DNA from: an uncultured Litoreibacter sp.
GTDB taxonomy: Bacteria > Pseudomonadota > Alphaproteobacteria > Rhodobacterales > Rhodobacteraceae
Reading direction: 5' to 3'
DNA length: 33,726 nt
Assembly: GCA_938030665.1 (NCBI GenBank)
Contig: CALHHY010000012.1
Coordinates: 1 to 33,726 of the forward strand
Below the pieces are notes generated by a model. The model made no database searches and had not been told where the DNA came from. It saw only the letters and a list, made by a program, of their open reading frames with translations. This document shows positions 1 through 8,433 of the stretch, in pieces; positions within the stretch are counted from its first letter, which is position 1; the number at the start of each line of letters is the position of its first letter. The position numbers were made by a program, and so were the translations under genes.

Positions 1-232
1 CTCTGCTCAATAGGCTGACATCGTTAACTAATATTGCCTCACGGAACCGGTTAGATTTGCCTGGATACAGGAGGGTACGCGACTGATCCTCACTAAATCG
101 TGAACGCCTCTCGCTCAGCGCTTTCAAAGCAGGGTCGAACGGGCGCGGTGCTTTCTAGCAGGCGGTAAACAGCGCTGGCCTTTGTCTTCGCCGACCCTAA
201 GTCCCGGTCCAACGTTAAACAAAGGAACTTCA
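1..232. other. Window-edge intergenic stretch, no supported gene
   Basis: I see no convincing gene here. An 80-codon open frame exists on the minus strand (93-335). It resembles no family I recognise and runs into the start of the well-supported FMN reductase gene on the other strand. The last bases carry the ribosome binding site of that gene (AAAGGAA at 221-227). Confidence 0.5.
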
Positions 233-781
233 ATGTCAGCCTATCATCTTCTTGGCCTTTCGGGCTCGCTTCGCGAGGCCTCCACCAACCGCCTGCTGAT
301 CCGGGAAGCTGCGCGGCTGGGTCAAGTGACTTCATTCACCGAAGGCGACCTGCAGCTGCCGCTTTATGATGGTGATCTAGAGGAAAGTAAGGGCGTGCCC
401 GCCAACGCGCAGATGCTGGCACGCCAGATCAAACAAGCCGACGCGATCGTGATTTCGACGCCTGAATATAACCAAGGCATCTCTGGCGTGCTGAAAAACG
501 CGTTGGATTGGGTCAGCCGGACCGAAGGCAGCCCCTGGGCCGGCAAGCCTGTGGCAATCATGTCCGCCGCCGCTGGCCGCGCTGGCGGTGCGCGCGCGCA
601 ATACGCATTGCGGCTGGCCCTGCAACCTTTTCGCACGCGGCTGATGCAAGGCCCGGAGGTCATGGTCGCGGCCACGCATGAGGCTTTCGACGAGGCCGGG
701 CGTCTGAAAGGTGACAGCTACGTCAAGATGCTGACCACGTTGATGGACGCGCTGAAGGCGGAGGTCGATCTGACCCGCTAG
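233..781 (+). CDS. NAD(P)H-dependent FMN reductase family protein (flavodoxin-like fold)
   Basis: The 182-residue product belongs to the NADPH-dependent FMN reductase / chromate-quinone reductase family, soluble flavoproteins that pass electrons from NAD(P)H through bound FMN to flavins, quinones or metal ions. The N-terminal phosphate-binding loop SGSLR (residues 10-14) and the PEYN motif (77-80), followed by G-x-LKNALDW, are the family signature. The length matches the family. I chose the ATG at 233 because AAAGGAA lies five bases upstream and the protein then begins right at the first beta strand. An upstream in-frame ATG at 182 would add 17 residues without family support. The gene ends 7 bp before the convergent VOC gene. 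The natural substrate cannot be read from the sequence. Confidence 0.9.
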   Translation: MSAYHLLGLSGSLREASTNRLLIREAARLGQVTSFTEGDLQLPLYDGDLEESKGVPANAQMLARQIKQADAIVISTPEYNQGISGVLKNALDWVSRTEGSPWAGKPVAIMSAAAGRAGGARAQYALRLALQPFRTRLMQGPEVMVAATHEAFDEAGRLKGDSYVKMLTTLMDALKAEVDLTR

Positions 782-788
782 GCCCATG

Positions 789-1187
789 CTAGACTAGGTT
801 CGCGATCTCGATCAGATTGTCGTCAGGGTCGCGCAGGTAGATCGACAGGATGGGCCCTACCGCCCCGGTTCGCGCGACGGGGCCGTCCTCAATCAGGACG
901 TCATGGGCGTTCAGATGCGCCTGCCAATCCGCCAGCGAGGTGGCGCTCAGGAAACATAGGTCAGCACTGCCCGGCAGCGGCGTCTGGGCCTTGGGCTCAA
1001 ATTCGGCGCCTGCGACATGCAGATTGATCTTCTGCGCCCCGAAGATCAGCGCTGTGCGGGTTGAACCGTCGGCGGGGCGAAACACCTCCGCCCGCATACC
1101 GAGCACCTCGGTATAGAAAGCGACACAGCGGGTGGCGTCGCGCACGGTCAGCACCAGATGGTCAAGGCTGTCAATTGCGGGGGGCAT
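789..1187 (-). CDS. VOC (glyoxalase/bleomycin-resistance fold) family protein
   Basis: The product has 132 residues and a single vicinal-oxygen-chelate module with two beta-alpha-beta-beta-beta halves. Probable metal ligands are visible: His10 in the opening LDHLVLTV strand, His57 in KINLHV, and Glu127 in the terminal NLIEIANLV strand. The RDPDDNLIEI ending is typical of glyoxalase / fosfomycin-resistance-like and dioxygenase-like members. The family covers isomerases, dioxygenases and thiol transferases, so a metal-dependent enzyme is likely but the substrate is unknown. The gene is convergent with the FMN reductase and divergent from the hydratase gene 43 bp away, so those two may share a promoter region. 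Confidence 0.88.
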   Translation of the reverse strand: MPPAIDSLDHLVLTVRDATRCVAFYTEVLGMRAEVFRPADGSTRTALIFGAQKINLHVAGAEFEPKAQTPLPGSADLCFLSATSLADWQAHLNAHDVLIEDGPVARTGAVGPILSIYLRDPDDNLIEIANLV

Positions 1188-1230
1188 ACGGGGTTGCGCC
1201 TGTCTTGGGAGTGGTCAAACTGCACCCACC

Positions 1231-2025
1231 ATGACCCAGCAACCGACCGAGATGCAAACCACAGACCTGACTGATCCGGCCCGGATCACGGCGTTGAATG
1301 TGCTGCTAGGCGTGCCCGGCAGCGCCCCACGCCCTTTCGCGCATCAGGTATTTTTCTGGGACGCGCAGCCGGCTGAGGCGCTTGGCCGCGACGGGCACCC
1401 AAAAACAGGCGGGTTGATCCCGGATATGGGGCTACCGCGGCGCATGTGGGCGGGCGGCGCGCTAACATTTCACCACCCGTTTGTGCCGGGGCGGCAGGCC
1501 GTGAAAACCACGACCCTGGTTGCGGCCGACCGCAAAACCGGGCGCAGCGGCGCTTTGGGTGTCGTCACGTTGCGCCATGACATCCGGCAAGACGGCAGGG
1601 TAATCATCGAGGACCGGCAAGACCTGATCTACCGGGAGGAGGCCGACCCAAAGGCCCCTGCCCCGGCCCCGGTTCCCGCCCGTCGGGACGAGGCCCTCAG
1701 CCAGACGCGACGCTTCACCACGACCGAGCTTTTTCGCTACTCCGCCCTGACCTTTAACGGGCACCGCATCCATTATGACCGCGACTATGCGCGCGAGGTC
1801 GAAGGCTATCCCGGCCTGGTCGTGCACGGGCCCTTGCTGGCACAACACCTGATGCTGATGGCCGAGGATCATTTGGACGGGCTGAAGGCTTTCGAATTCC
1901 GCGCCCGCGCCCCGCTCTTCGATTTTGAGGAGGCTCAGTTCTGCGCCGCACCGGGCAGGGACGGGTTGGAGATGTGGGTGCGAGCCAACGACGGGCGGCT
2001 TTGCATGACCGCCCTAGCGCAGTGA
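1231..2025 (+). CDS. Hot-dog-fold acyl-CoA hydratase (mesaconyl-C4-CoA / itaconyl-CoA hydratase-like)
   Basis: The 264-residue product resembles the double-hot-dog MaoC/FAS1-like dehydratases that include mesaconyl-C4-CoA hydratase, 3-methylfumaryl-CoA hydratase and itaconyl-CoA hydratase, enzymes that add water to short dicarboxylyl-CoA double bonds. The N-terminal half carries the PRRMWAGG segment (around residues 70-80) and the C-terminal half the catalytic-type stretch FNGHRIHYDRDYA followed by YPGLVVHGPL. The ATG at 1231 is the first start that places the protein correctly; the frame is open further upstream but over non-homologous sequence. The last 12 bp overlap the end of the convergent FAD oxidoreductase gene. 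No mesaconate, itaconate or hydroxypropionate-cycle gene is nearby, so the precise substrate is an inference from fold and motifs only. Confidence 0.8.
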   Translation: MTQQPTEMQTTDLTDPARITALNVLLGVPGSAPRPFAHQVFFWDAQPAEALGRDGHPKTGGLIPDMGLPRRMWAGGALTFHHPFVPGRQAVKTTTLVAADRKTGRSGALGVVTLRHDIRQDGRVIIEDRQDLIYREEADPKAPAPAPVPARRDEALSQTRRFTTTELFRYSALTFNGHRIHYDRDYAREVEGYPGLVVHGPLLAQHLMLMAEDHLDGLKAFEFRARAPLFDFEEAQFCAAPGRDGLEMWVRANDGRLCMTALAQ

Positions 2026-3057
2026 CGCCTGCGGCTTGAAGCTGTCGGGAATTGTGTCGCGCTCATCAAGCATCAGATCAGCCATCACCTCCCCCACCAT
2101 TGGGGCCATGCCGAAGCCTATCTTGAAGCCGCCATTGGCGATGAATTGCCCCGCGTGCACCGGATGTGCCCCCAAGACAGGCGCGCGGCTTTTGGCACGA
2201 GGACGCACGCCGGCCCACCTTTCCAGCACTTTCGTCCCTTTCAGAACCGGGAAGGCCGCCACAGCGCGGGCATAAATGTCGTCCAGCTGGGCATCCGTCT
2301 GGTCCGGACTGTCAAACATCCGCTCGCTGGTGGAGCCCACGGCCACTGTTCCGTCAGCATGCGGCACGATATGCAACGCGTCGGCAAAAAGCTGCGGCTG
2401 TCCGGTGGCGTCATAGTCCAGCAGCAGCGCCTGACCCTTGACCCCATTGCCAAAAGGCTGACCAAGGGCATCGGCATCTTGGAACAAACCCTCATAACCT
2501 GTGGCATGCAGGACCTTCCCGGCCACCTCTCCGTCCCCGATCACGATCTCGCCGCCGCGCGCGGTGATCGCGGCCGCCAGGGAGGTAACAGCCTGGCGGG
2601 GGTGGATATGCGCGCTGAGCGTGTCCTTGATCAGCATGCCGGTGGGGCTGGGTGGCTCCCACTCTGCATTTGTCGCGCGGAGGACCCGCCAGTCAGCCAA
2701 GCTCTGCCACAGAGTTTGCGCCCCCTTGCCGCGCGCCTTTGCCAGTTCCAGCGCACGCGCATCTGGCACCGGTTGCAACCGCCCGGTGCGCATGTATCCG
2801 CTGGACAGGTTTGAGACCGCGTCAACCTCCGACCACCAGTCGCGCGCGGCGATCAGGCTTTCGAACTGAAACTGCTTCTTGTCGTTCCAATTCTCCGGCG
2901 TATGCGGGGCCAGCGCGCCGACGATCCCGCCCGAGGCCCCCGCCCCGATGCCGCGCCGCTCGATCACGCGGACGCGCGACCCGCGCCTCAGGCAGGCCCA
3001 GGCGACCGACAGACCAAAGATGCCGCCGCCCAAAACGCAGATATCCGGCGTGGACAA
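2014..3057 (-). CDS. FAD-dependent oxidoreductase, DAO family (stand-alone MnmC oxidase-like)
   Basis: The 347-residue product has an N-terminal Rossmann FAD-binding motif (G10-G-G-I-F-G15 after strand DICVLG) and a C-terminal DAO-family signature with RWAGVRPRAKSRAPVLG and a terminal GGFKIGFGMAP segment. The best start is TTG at 3055-3057: a GGAAGGA ribosome binding site lies eight bases upstream, and the protein then starts directly at the FAD strand. Longer in-frame starts would run into the divergent mnmD gene. In many gammaproteobacteria MnmC is one protein with a methyltransferase half and a FAD oxidase half. Here the partner methyltransferase mnmD starts 49 bp away on the other strand. 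I infer that this enzyme removes the carboxymethyl group of cmnm5(s2)U34 in tRNA, but a general amino-acid or amine oxidase role remains possible. Confidence 0.82.
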   Translation of the reverse strand: MSTPDICVLGGGIFGLSVAWACLRRGSRVRVIERRGIGAGASGGIVGALAPHTPENWNDKKQFQFESLIAARDWWSEVDAVSNLSSGYMRTGRLQPVPDARALELAKARGKGAQTLWQSLADWRVLRATNAEWEPPSPTGMLIKDTLSAHIHPRQAVTSLAAAITARGGEIVIGDGEVAGKVLHATGYEGLFQDADALGQPFGNGVKGQALLLDYDATGQPQLFADALHIVPHADGTVAVGSTSERMFDSPDQTDAQLDDIYARAVAAFPVLKGTKVLERWAGVRPRAKSRAPVLGAHPVHAGQFIANGGFKIGFGMAPMVGEVMADLMLDERDTIPDSFKPQASLR

Positions 3058-3106
3058 GGTAGGTTTCCTTCCGCATTGTCTGCGCCGGTAACTAGGGCAG
3101 AACTTC

Positions 3107-3778
3107 ATGGCAGACCAGCAGGCAGAGCTAGAATGGCGCGACGGGTGCGTGCCGGTCTCCACCCAGTTTGATGATCCGTATTTCAGTCTGGATGACGGCA
3201 TGGCGGAGACGGCGCATGTATTTCTGTCAGGCAACAACCTGCCCGCGCGGTTCCAACGCGGATTTCATATCGCAGAACTGGGGTTTGGGACGGGGTTGAA
3301 CCTGCTTTGCGCGTGGCAGAGCTTTCGGGAAAGCGGGGTCGCGGGACGCCTGCATTTCACAAGCTTTGAAGCATTTCCCATGACGCGCGCCGACGCGCAG
3401 GCCGCTTTGGCTGCATTTCCGTCAGTTGCTGAGCTGGCTGAACCTCTATTGGGGGCGTGGACGCAGGACAGTTTTTCATTCGAGGCGCCCGGCCTGACGG
3501 CCCAGATCATCATCGGTGATGCCAATAAGACGGTGCCGCAGATGGCAGAAAAGGCCGATGCGTGGTTTCTGGATGGGTTTTCGCCGGCAAAAAACCCTGA
3601 ATTATGGGGCGACGCATTGATGGCCGAGGTCGGGCGCAAGACACGTGCGGGCGGCACATTTGCGACCTATACGGCAGCAGGCCACGTGCGCCGCGCGCTG
3701 CAAGAGGCAGGGTTCGAGGTCGACCGGGTGCCGGGCTTTGGCCGCAAGCGCCATATGAGCGTCGGGACAAAGCGATGA
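3107..3778 (+). CDS. mnmD: tRNA 5-methylaminomethyl-2-thiouridine methyltransferase (MnmD)
   Basis: The 223-residue product matches the methyltransferase half of MnmC, which methylates nm5(s2)U34 in the wobble position of tRNAs with SAM. It shows the opening AELEWRDGCVPVS and FDDPYFS segments, the SAM-binding loop ELGFGTGLNLL (about residues 58-68), and the hallmark DAWFLDGFSPAKNPELW (about 149-165). The ending, with GRKRHMSVG, is also typical. There is no fused FAD domain; the probable oxidase partner is encoded divergently upstream. The gene overlaps the next one by ATGA, so the EamA transporter may be translationally coupled to it. Confidence 0.93.
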   Translation: MADQQAELEWRDGCVPVSTQFDDPYFSLDDGMAETAHVFLSGNNLPARFQRGFHIAELGFGTGLNLLCAWQSFRESGVAGRLHFTSFEAFPMTRADAQAALAAFPSVAELAEPLLGAWTQDSFSFEAPGLTAQIIIGDANKTVPQMAEKADAWFLDGFSPAKNPELWGDALMAEVGRKTRAGGTFATYTAAGHVRRALQEAGFEVDRVPGFGRKRHMSVGTKR

Positions 3779-4647
3779 CCGACACCAGACGCGGCATCTG
3801 GCTGATGGTCCTGACGATGTTCATCTTTGCCATGCAGGACGGGATTTCCCGCCATTTGGCGTCGGAATATAACGTCATTATGATCGTTATGATCCGCTAC
3901 TGGTTCTTCGCCGCCTTCGTGCTGACGGTCAGCGCGCGGCGGGCGGGCTCCATCGCCAACGCGGCGCGCACCGGGCAACCGGTATTGCAGGTGACGCGTG
4001 GGCTGCTGCTGGCCGCCGAGGTTTGCGTGATGGTGCTGGCCTTCACGCTGCTGGGGCTAATCGAAAGCCTTGCTATCTTTGCCAGCTACCCGCTGATCGT
4101 GGCCGCGCTGTCCGGCCCGGTCCTGGGGGAGAAAGTCGGCCCCCGCAGATGGGTGGCCATCGGGGTGGGCTTCCTGGGCGTGCTGATCATGTTGCAACCG
4201 GGGCTGAAGGTCTTCAGCCCGGCGGCCTTCGTGGCGCTGCTATCGGCCACAATGTTCGCGCTTTACACATTGCTGACCCGCTATGCCGCACGGCAGGACA
4301 AGGCGTCGACGTCGTTCTTCTGGACGGGCGTGCCCGGTGCCATCGGGCTGACGCTCATCGGCATCTGGATGTGGGAACCGATGACGGCCCATGACTGGGG
4401 CTGGATGGCCGCCCTATGCGTTTCAGGGGCGACGGGGCATTACCTGCTGATCCGCGTCTATGAGCTGGCAGAAGCCTCCGCCGTGCAGCCCTTCGCCTAT
4501 TTCCAACTGGCCTTTGCCAGCGTCATCGGCGTGCTGGTTTTCGGCGAAACCATCGAGACCAACATCGCCATCGGCGTGGGCCTAGTCATCGCGGCCGGGC
4601 TGTTCACCCTGTGGCGCGCGCGCGTCACTGCCGAAGGATCGTCGTAA
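3775..4647 (+). CDS. EamA/DMT-superfamily permease
   Basis: The 290-residue product is an inner-membrane protein with about ten hydrophobic segments arranged as two EamA repeats (roughly residues 6-140 and 148-285), as in S-adenosylmethionine-type and RhtA-type drug/metabolite transporters. The N-terminal MFIFAMQDGISRHL and the GPVLGEKVGPRRW region between TM4 and TM5 are typical of Rhodobacterales DMT permeases. The ATG at 3775 overlaps the mnmD stop (ATGA). An upstream in-frame ATG inside mnmD is less likely because the segment it would add is not hydrophobic. The 3' end overlaps the end of the convergent lytic transglycosylase gene by 23 bp. The substrate is unknown. Confidence 0.88.
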   Translation: MTDTRRGIWLMVLTMFIFAMQDGISRHLASEYNVIMIVMIRYWFFAAFVLTVSARRAGSIANAARTGQPVLQVTRGLLLAAEVCVMVLAFTLLGLIESLAIFASYPLIVAALSGPVLGEKVGPRRWVAIGVGFLGVLIMLQPGLKVFSPAAFVALLSATMFALYTLLTRYAARQDKASTSFFWTGVPGAIGLTLIGIWMWEPMTAHDWGWMAALCVSGATGHYLLIRVYELAEASAVQPFAYFQLAFASVIGVLVFGETIETNIAIGVGLVIAAGLFTLWRARVTAEGSS

Positions 4648-6565
4648 GGTTTGGCTCAGGCAGCTCCCCCGACAATCGCGCGCGGTAGGGCATGAAGCTT
4701 TCTGTCACCCGCATCACGTAGTTTCGTGTCTCGCGAAAAGGCAGGTTCTCGATCCAGTCGACAATCTCGTCGCGGTGCAACTTGCGCGGGTCGCCATATT
4801 CCACCTGCCAGCGGTCCGCCCGGCTGGGTCCTGCATTATAGGCGATGGCCATCAAGACCGGGTTGGCGTCGTAACGCGCGGAAAGCTGCGCCAGATAGGC
4901 GCTGCCCAGCCGCGCATTATAGGCAGGGTCCGAGCGCAGGCGCGCAAGGTTGTAGGGTACCCCCACTTGGCCGGAGACCTCCCGCGCGGTGGCGGGCATC
5001 AGCTGCATCAATCCACGCGCGCCGGCGGGGCTGATCACGACGGGGTCAAACTCGCTTTCGCGCCGCGCGATGGAGAGGGCAAAGACCTCGTCCACCGGCA
5101 GATCCAACCCGGCGGGCGTTGCAATCGGGAAATAGGTCTTCCAAAGCTCCAACCCCTGCCGCGCCGCTTCCTTGGCCAGACGCAGGGCGATATGGGGCTC
5201 CTCCAACTCCAGCGCGAGGTCGCCCAGCTGCCCCTGCTCCGTCCGGGTCTGGGTCTCGGCCAAATGCACGAAGAACCGCTCCGACAGGTCGCGCAGGCCG
5301 GACCGGTTGAGCAGCCGGGCCGCCTCAAACACAGTGGCATTGTTGAAATCCGCTTGCCGCCAATCGGGGAAGGCCTCGGTGCCCACAATTTCTGCAGGGG
5401 CCGGAAAGCCGCCCCGTTCAGCAGCCAATTGCCCGTAGAAGGAGGATTGGTAACGTGCGCCAAAGGCATAGGCCTCTTGCGCAGCTTCGGATTGCCCCAG
5501 GGCCTCATGCGCGCGGCCGGTCCAATAGCCCGCGCGGCCCAGTGAGATGGGGGTCGCTACGACGGCCTCGAACACGCGGAAATGCTCCAGGGCCTGCTGC
5601 GGCGCGTCCAGATAGCGCAGCGCGATGAAGCCGGACAGCCATTCCAGATCGGCAAAAGCGGTTCCCTTGCTGAGGTAATGCGACGAGGCCACGCTATAGG
5701 CCTGCGCCGCCTTGCCGTCCCTGAGCAGGCTGCGCGCCAAGGTCCGGCGGCGGGGCGCCCAGGCTTCGGGTCGGCCAAGCGCCTCGACCGAAACGGAGCG
5801 TTCGACGACCAGATCAACAGCGCTGGACAGGCCTTTGCGGGCGCGCCAAAGGAACCGTTCATAGGCGAGGCCCGGATCGTCCTGCAGCGTTTCCGGCACC
5901 GCTTCGATCAGCTCATCCACACCCTGACGGTTCGCGCGCAACGCGGCGCGGGCGGCGGCAAGCGCCTGCCAATCCTCGCTGACCAGCGGCAACATGCGCT
6001 GAATGTCCGCGCCCCAATCCTGCCAAAGCGCCGCGTCAAGCCGGGCCTCATGCAGATCGCGCACAGTCAGCCCGTTACGGGTGATAAAGGCGTCATGCTC
6101 ATCCGCGCTCATCGGGAAGCTCAGCCAGGCGCGCTTGATTTCGGCCGCGCCCCGAACAGCGCGGTCGGTGCGGATCAGCGCTTCCGCCAGCCGGAGGCTG
6201 CCGGTCGCGGTGCGCGGGGATTGCGGTTCAAAGAACGCAATGACGGCGGAGGGGTCGCCGCCCCTTGGGATGCTTCCCTCGCAGCGCTGGCGCAGAAGCG
6301 GCATGCCGGGCCAGTCCCCATTGCGCGCGGTGAAATCACGACATTCGGCAAAGCTGCCCTGCGCGCCGCGCAGCCGGGTCCAGTCGACCACATCCTGCCC
6401 GATCTGGCCCACGACCAGCGGTTTCAGCGTGTCCACCTCAACCCAATCTCCGCGCGCCGCGGCGGTGATGACACCCGAAAGCGCGTTCCGCGTCTCGGGC
6501 GATTGCGCCGCTGCGGGGGGCGCGAAAGACAAGGCCAGAAGCGCCAGTGTTATAAGCCGTTTCAC
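4625..6565 (-). CDS. Soluble lytic murein transglycosylase (Slt70-like)
   Basis: The 646-residue product carries an N-terminal signal peptide ([20 protein letters not shown]), a long alpha-helical superhelical region, and a C-terminal SLT (lysozyme-fold) domain. The catalytic glutamate is E503 in ARRESEFD, followed by [16 protein letters not shown] and the AIAYNAGP motif. It is a periplasmic enzyme that cleaves MurNAc-GlcNAc bonds to give 1,6-anhydromuropeptides, feeding the wall recycling that amgK-murU (further along this window) would use. I chose GTG at 6563-6565 because it opens exactly at the basic n-region of the signal peptide and has AAAGG about seven bases upstream. It is divergent from dapA with about 170 bp between the starts. 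Confidence 0.93.
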   Translation of the reverse strand: MKRLITLALLALSFAPPAAAQSPETRNALSGVITAAARGDWVEVDTLKPLVVGQIGQDVVDWTRLRGAQGSFAECRDFTARNGDWPGMPLLRQRCEGSIPRGGDPSAVIAFFEPQSPRTATGSLRLAEALIRTDRAVRGAAEIKRAWLSFPMSADEHDAFITRNGLTVRDLHEARLDAALWQDWGADIQRMLPLVSEDWQALAAARAALRANRQGVDELIEAVPETLQDDPGLAYERFLWRARKGLSSAVDLVVERSVSVEALGRPEAWAPRRRTLARSLLRDGKAAQAYSVASSHYLSKGTAFADLEWLSGFIALRYLDAPQQALEHFRVFEAVVATPISLGRAGYWTGRAHEALGQSEAAQEAYAFGARYQSSFYGQLAAERGGFPAPAEIVGTEAFPDWRQADFNNATVFEAARLLNRSGLRDLSERFFVHLAETQTRTEQGQLGDLALELEEPHIALRLAKEAARQGLELWKTYFPIATPAGLDLPVDEVFALSIARRESEFDPVVISPAGARGLMQLMPATAREVSGQVGVPYNLARLRSDPAYNARLGSAYLAQLSARYDANPVLMAIAYNAGPSRADRWQVEYGDPRKLHRDEIVDWIENLPFRETRNYVMRVTESFMPYRARLSGELPEPNLTTILRQ

Positions 6566-6732
6566 CCAAATGCCTTTCGGTTGAACCCAATGCTGAGCGT
6601 TGCAAGATAGCGCTTTGCCGGGGCGGCGCAAACTCACAAACACGCCAGCCTTTTCCCTTGCGGCGAAGGGCCGCCGGGGCTATCGGAGCCTTGCTAACAA
6701 ACCAAGACCAGAAACCACCAGGAGTACGTGTC

Positions 6733-7605
6733 ATGTTCAAGGGATCTATGCCCGCGCTGATCACGCCGTTCGCAAACGGCGCAGTGGATTTTGACGCGCT
6801 CAAACACCTGGTTGAATGGCATATCGAACAGGGCTCCCACGGGTTGGTTCCCATGGGCACTACCGGCGAAAGCCCGACTGTCAGCCATGACGAGCATGAC
6901 GCCGTTGTCGAATGTGTGGTTAAAGCCGCCGCAGGCCGGGTGCCCGTTATTGCAGGTGCGGGGTCGAACTACACGGTCGAAACCGTGCGGCTGGTGGAGC
7001 ATGCCAAGAAGGTCGGCGCAGACGCCGCGTTGATCGTCACGCCCTATTACAACAAGCCCACACAGCGCGGGTTGATCGCCCATTATCTGGCCGCCGCCGA
7101 GGTTGGGTTGCCGATCTTTATCTACAACATTCCCGGCCGTTCCGTCATCGACATGGCCCCGGAGACCATGGGCGAGCTGGCCAAGCATCCGATGATCATC
7201 GGCGTCAAGGACAGCACCGCCGATATGGCGCGCGTCTCAAAGCAGCGGGAGCTTTGCGGTCCTGACTTTTGCCAGATGTCGGCGGAGGATGCCTCCGCCC
7301 TGGGTTTCCACGCGCATGGCGGGGCTGGCTGCATCTCTGTCACGGCCAATGTCGCGCCCAAGCTGAGCGCCGAGTTCCAGAACGCCATGACCGCAGGCGA
7401 CTACGCCAAGGCGCTGACCTATCAGGACAAGCTGCTGCCCCTGCATGAGGCGATCTTTACGGAGCCCGGGCTGATCGGGGCGAAATACGGCGTCTCGCTT
7501 CTTGGCAAATGCAGCGAGGAGGTGCGCCTGCCGCATGTTGGGCTGGAAGACAGCACCAAAGACAAGATCAAGGCCGCTATGCGCCAGGCCGGGCTGATCA
7601 ACTAG
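6733..7605 (+). CDS. dapA: 4-hydroxy-tetrahydrodipicolinate synthase
   Basis: The 290-residue cytosolic enzyme condenses pyruvate with aspartate semialdehyde, the first committed step to meso-diaminopimelate and lysine. The TIM-barrel landmarks are all present: GTTGESPT near the N-terminus, [10 protein letters not shown], Tyr131 in IYNIPGRS, and the Schiff-base lysine K159 in GVKDSTAD. The length is standard. The ATG at 6733 has AGGAG at 6720-6724. The gene runs in the same direction as smpB, 57 bp downstream, an order often seen in Rhodobacterales, so the two may be co-transcribed. Confidence 0.97.
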   Translation: MFKGSMPALITPFANGAVDFDALKHLVEWHIEQGSHGLVPMGTTGESPTVSHDEHDAVVECVVKAAAGRVPVIAGAGSNYTVETVRLVEHAKKVGADAALIVTPYYNKPTQRGLIAHYLAAAEVGLPIFIYNIPGRSVIDMAPETMGELAKHPMIIGVKDSTADMARVSKQRELCGPDFCQMSAEDASALGFHAHGGAGCISVTANVAPKLSAEFQNAMTAGDYAKALTYQDKLLPLHEAIFTEPGLIGAKYGVSLLGKCSEEVRLPHVGLEDSTKDKIKAAMRQAGLIN

Positions 7606-7618
7606 CCCAAAGGCCACC

Positions 7619-7639
7619 GGGGGCACTGGACGCGCCCCC
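7619..7639. terminator. GC-rich stem-loop between dapA and smpB
   Basis: GGGGGC (7619-7624) and GCCCCC (7634-7639) form a perfect 6-bp stem with a nine-base loop, 14 bp after the dapA stop. It lacks a T-tract, so it is more likely an RNA-stabilising or partially attenuating hairpin than a full intrinsic terminator. Confidence 0.35.
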
Positions 7640-7662
7640 CTGCCAGCCCCTATATCCCGGTG

Positions 7663-8136
7663 ATGGCCAAGAAAGACGAAAACAAGAATTACAAGGTGAT
7701 CGCCGAGAACCGGCGCGCCCGCTACGACTATGCCATCGAGGATGACATAGAATGCGGCATTATGCTTGAGGGCTCCGAGGTCAAATCCCTGCGGACCGGC
7801 AAGGCGCAGATCACCGAGTGCTACGCCGCCGTGGAGGAAGGCGAGCTGTGGCTCGTCAACAGCTACATCCCCCCCTACCCGCAGGCCAAGACCTTCCAGC
7901 ACGAGGAACGGCGCCGCCGCAAATTGCTCGTTTCCAAGAAGGAGCTGGCCCGGCTGTGGTCGGCCACGCAGCGCGAGGGGATGACGCTTGTACCATTGGT
8001 TTTGTATTTCAACCATGTGGGCCGCGCGAAAATGAAAATCGGCGTAGCCAAGGGCAAGAAGAATCATGACAAGCGCGAAACCTCGGCTAAACGGGACTGG
8101 AACCGCCAGAAGGCGCGGCTCCTGAAGGAACATTGA
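7663..8136 (+). CDS. smpB: SsrA-binding protein SmpB
   Basis: The 157-residue product is the tmRNA partner SmpB, which carries tmRNA into stalled ribosomes for trans-translation. Diagnostic segments are [53 protein letters not shown], and the basic C-terminal tail [15 protein letters not shown], which sits in the empty mRNA channel. The ATG at 7663 is chosen; a GTG directly before it is in frame. Its stop overlaps the start of the next small gene. With arfB further along, the window holds both the main and a backup ribosome-rescue factor. Confidence 0.97.
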   Translation: MAKKDENKNYKVIAENRRARYDYAIEDDIECGIMLEGSEVKSLRTGKAQITECYAAVEEGELWLVNSYIPPYPQAKTFQHEERRRRKLLVSKKELARLWSATQREGMTLVPLVLYFNHVGRAKMKIGVAKGKKNHDKRETSAKRDWNRQKARLLKEH

Positions 8137-8375
8137 TCATCCTGGCAGGCGCACTGACCGGCGCGATCCTCTGCACCCTGCTCGCGATATCTGCCAAACA
8201 GTTCAATCTGGGTCTGGTCCAGAACGTGGTCCTTGGCGCTTTGGGGACAGGTGGCACGGTTGCCTTGGTGGGCGAGGTTGCGCCGTCGCATCTGGCCTCA
8301 GTCCTTCTGGGGATCACGGTGTCGCTGATCGCGATGGTGCTGATCGGCACCTGGCTGAACGCGCGCGCCCGCTAG
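8133..8375 (+). CDS. Small inner-membrane protein of unknown function, coupled to smpB
   Basis: I do not recognise the family. The 80-residue product is almost wholly hydrophobic, with three probable membrane segments: about residues 2-19, 29-48 and 54-75. It ends in a short basic tail (LNARAR). The only workable start is TTG at 8133, which overlaps the smpB stop (TTGA), with AAGGA a few bases upstream. The spacing is tight, so initiation probably depends on termination of smpB translation. The coding look (GC-rich third positions, no stop across the span) supports a real gene. It is followed by a 58-bp gap before sseA. Confidence 0.6.
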   Translation: MIILAGALTGAILCTLLAISAKQFNLGLVQNVVLGALGTGGTVALVGEVAPSHLASVLLGITVSLIAMVLIGTWLNARAR

Positions 8376-8433
8376 ACTTTGCCGCAGCGCGGCGTTAGGT
8401 CTGCGTTAACCTTTAGATGGCAGGTGGCACGCG

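Noticed and set aside
93..335. 80-codon minus-strand open frame at the window start
   Set aside because: No recognisable family, and it runs into the well-supported FMN reductase start on the other strand.
4775..6610. Long plus-strand frames (256 and 342 codons) opposite the lytic transglycosylase
   Set aside because: They are GC-driven shadows of the supported minus-strand gene and contain no domain motifs.
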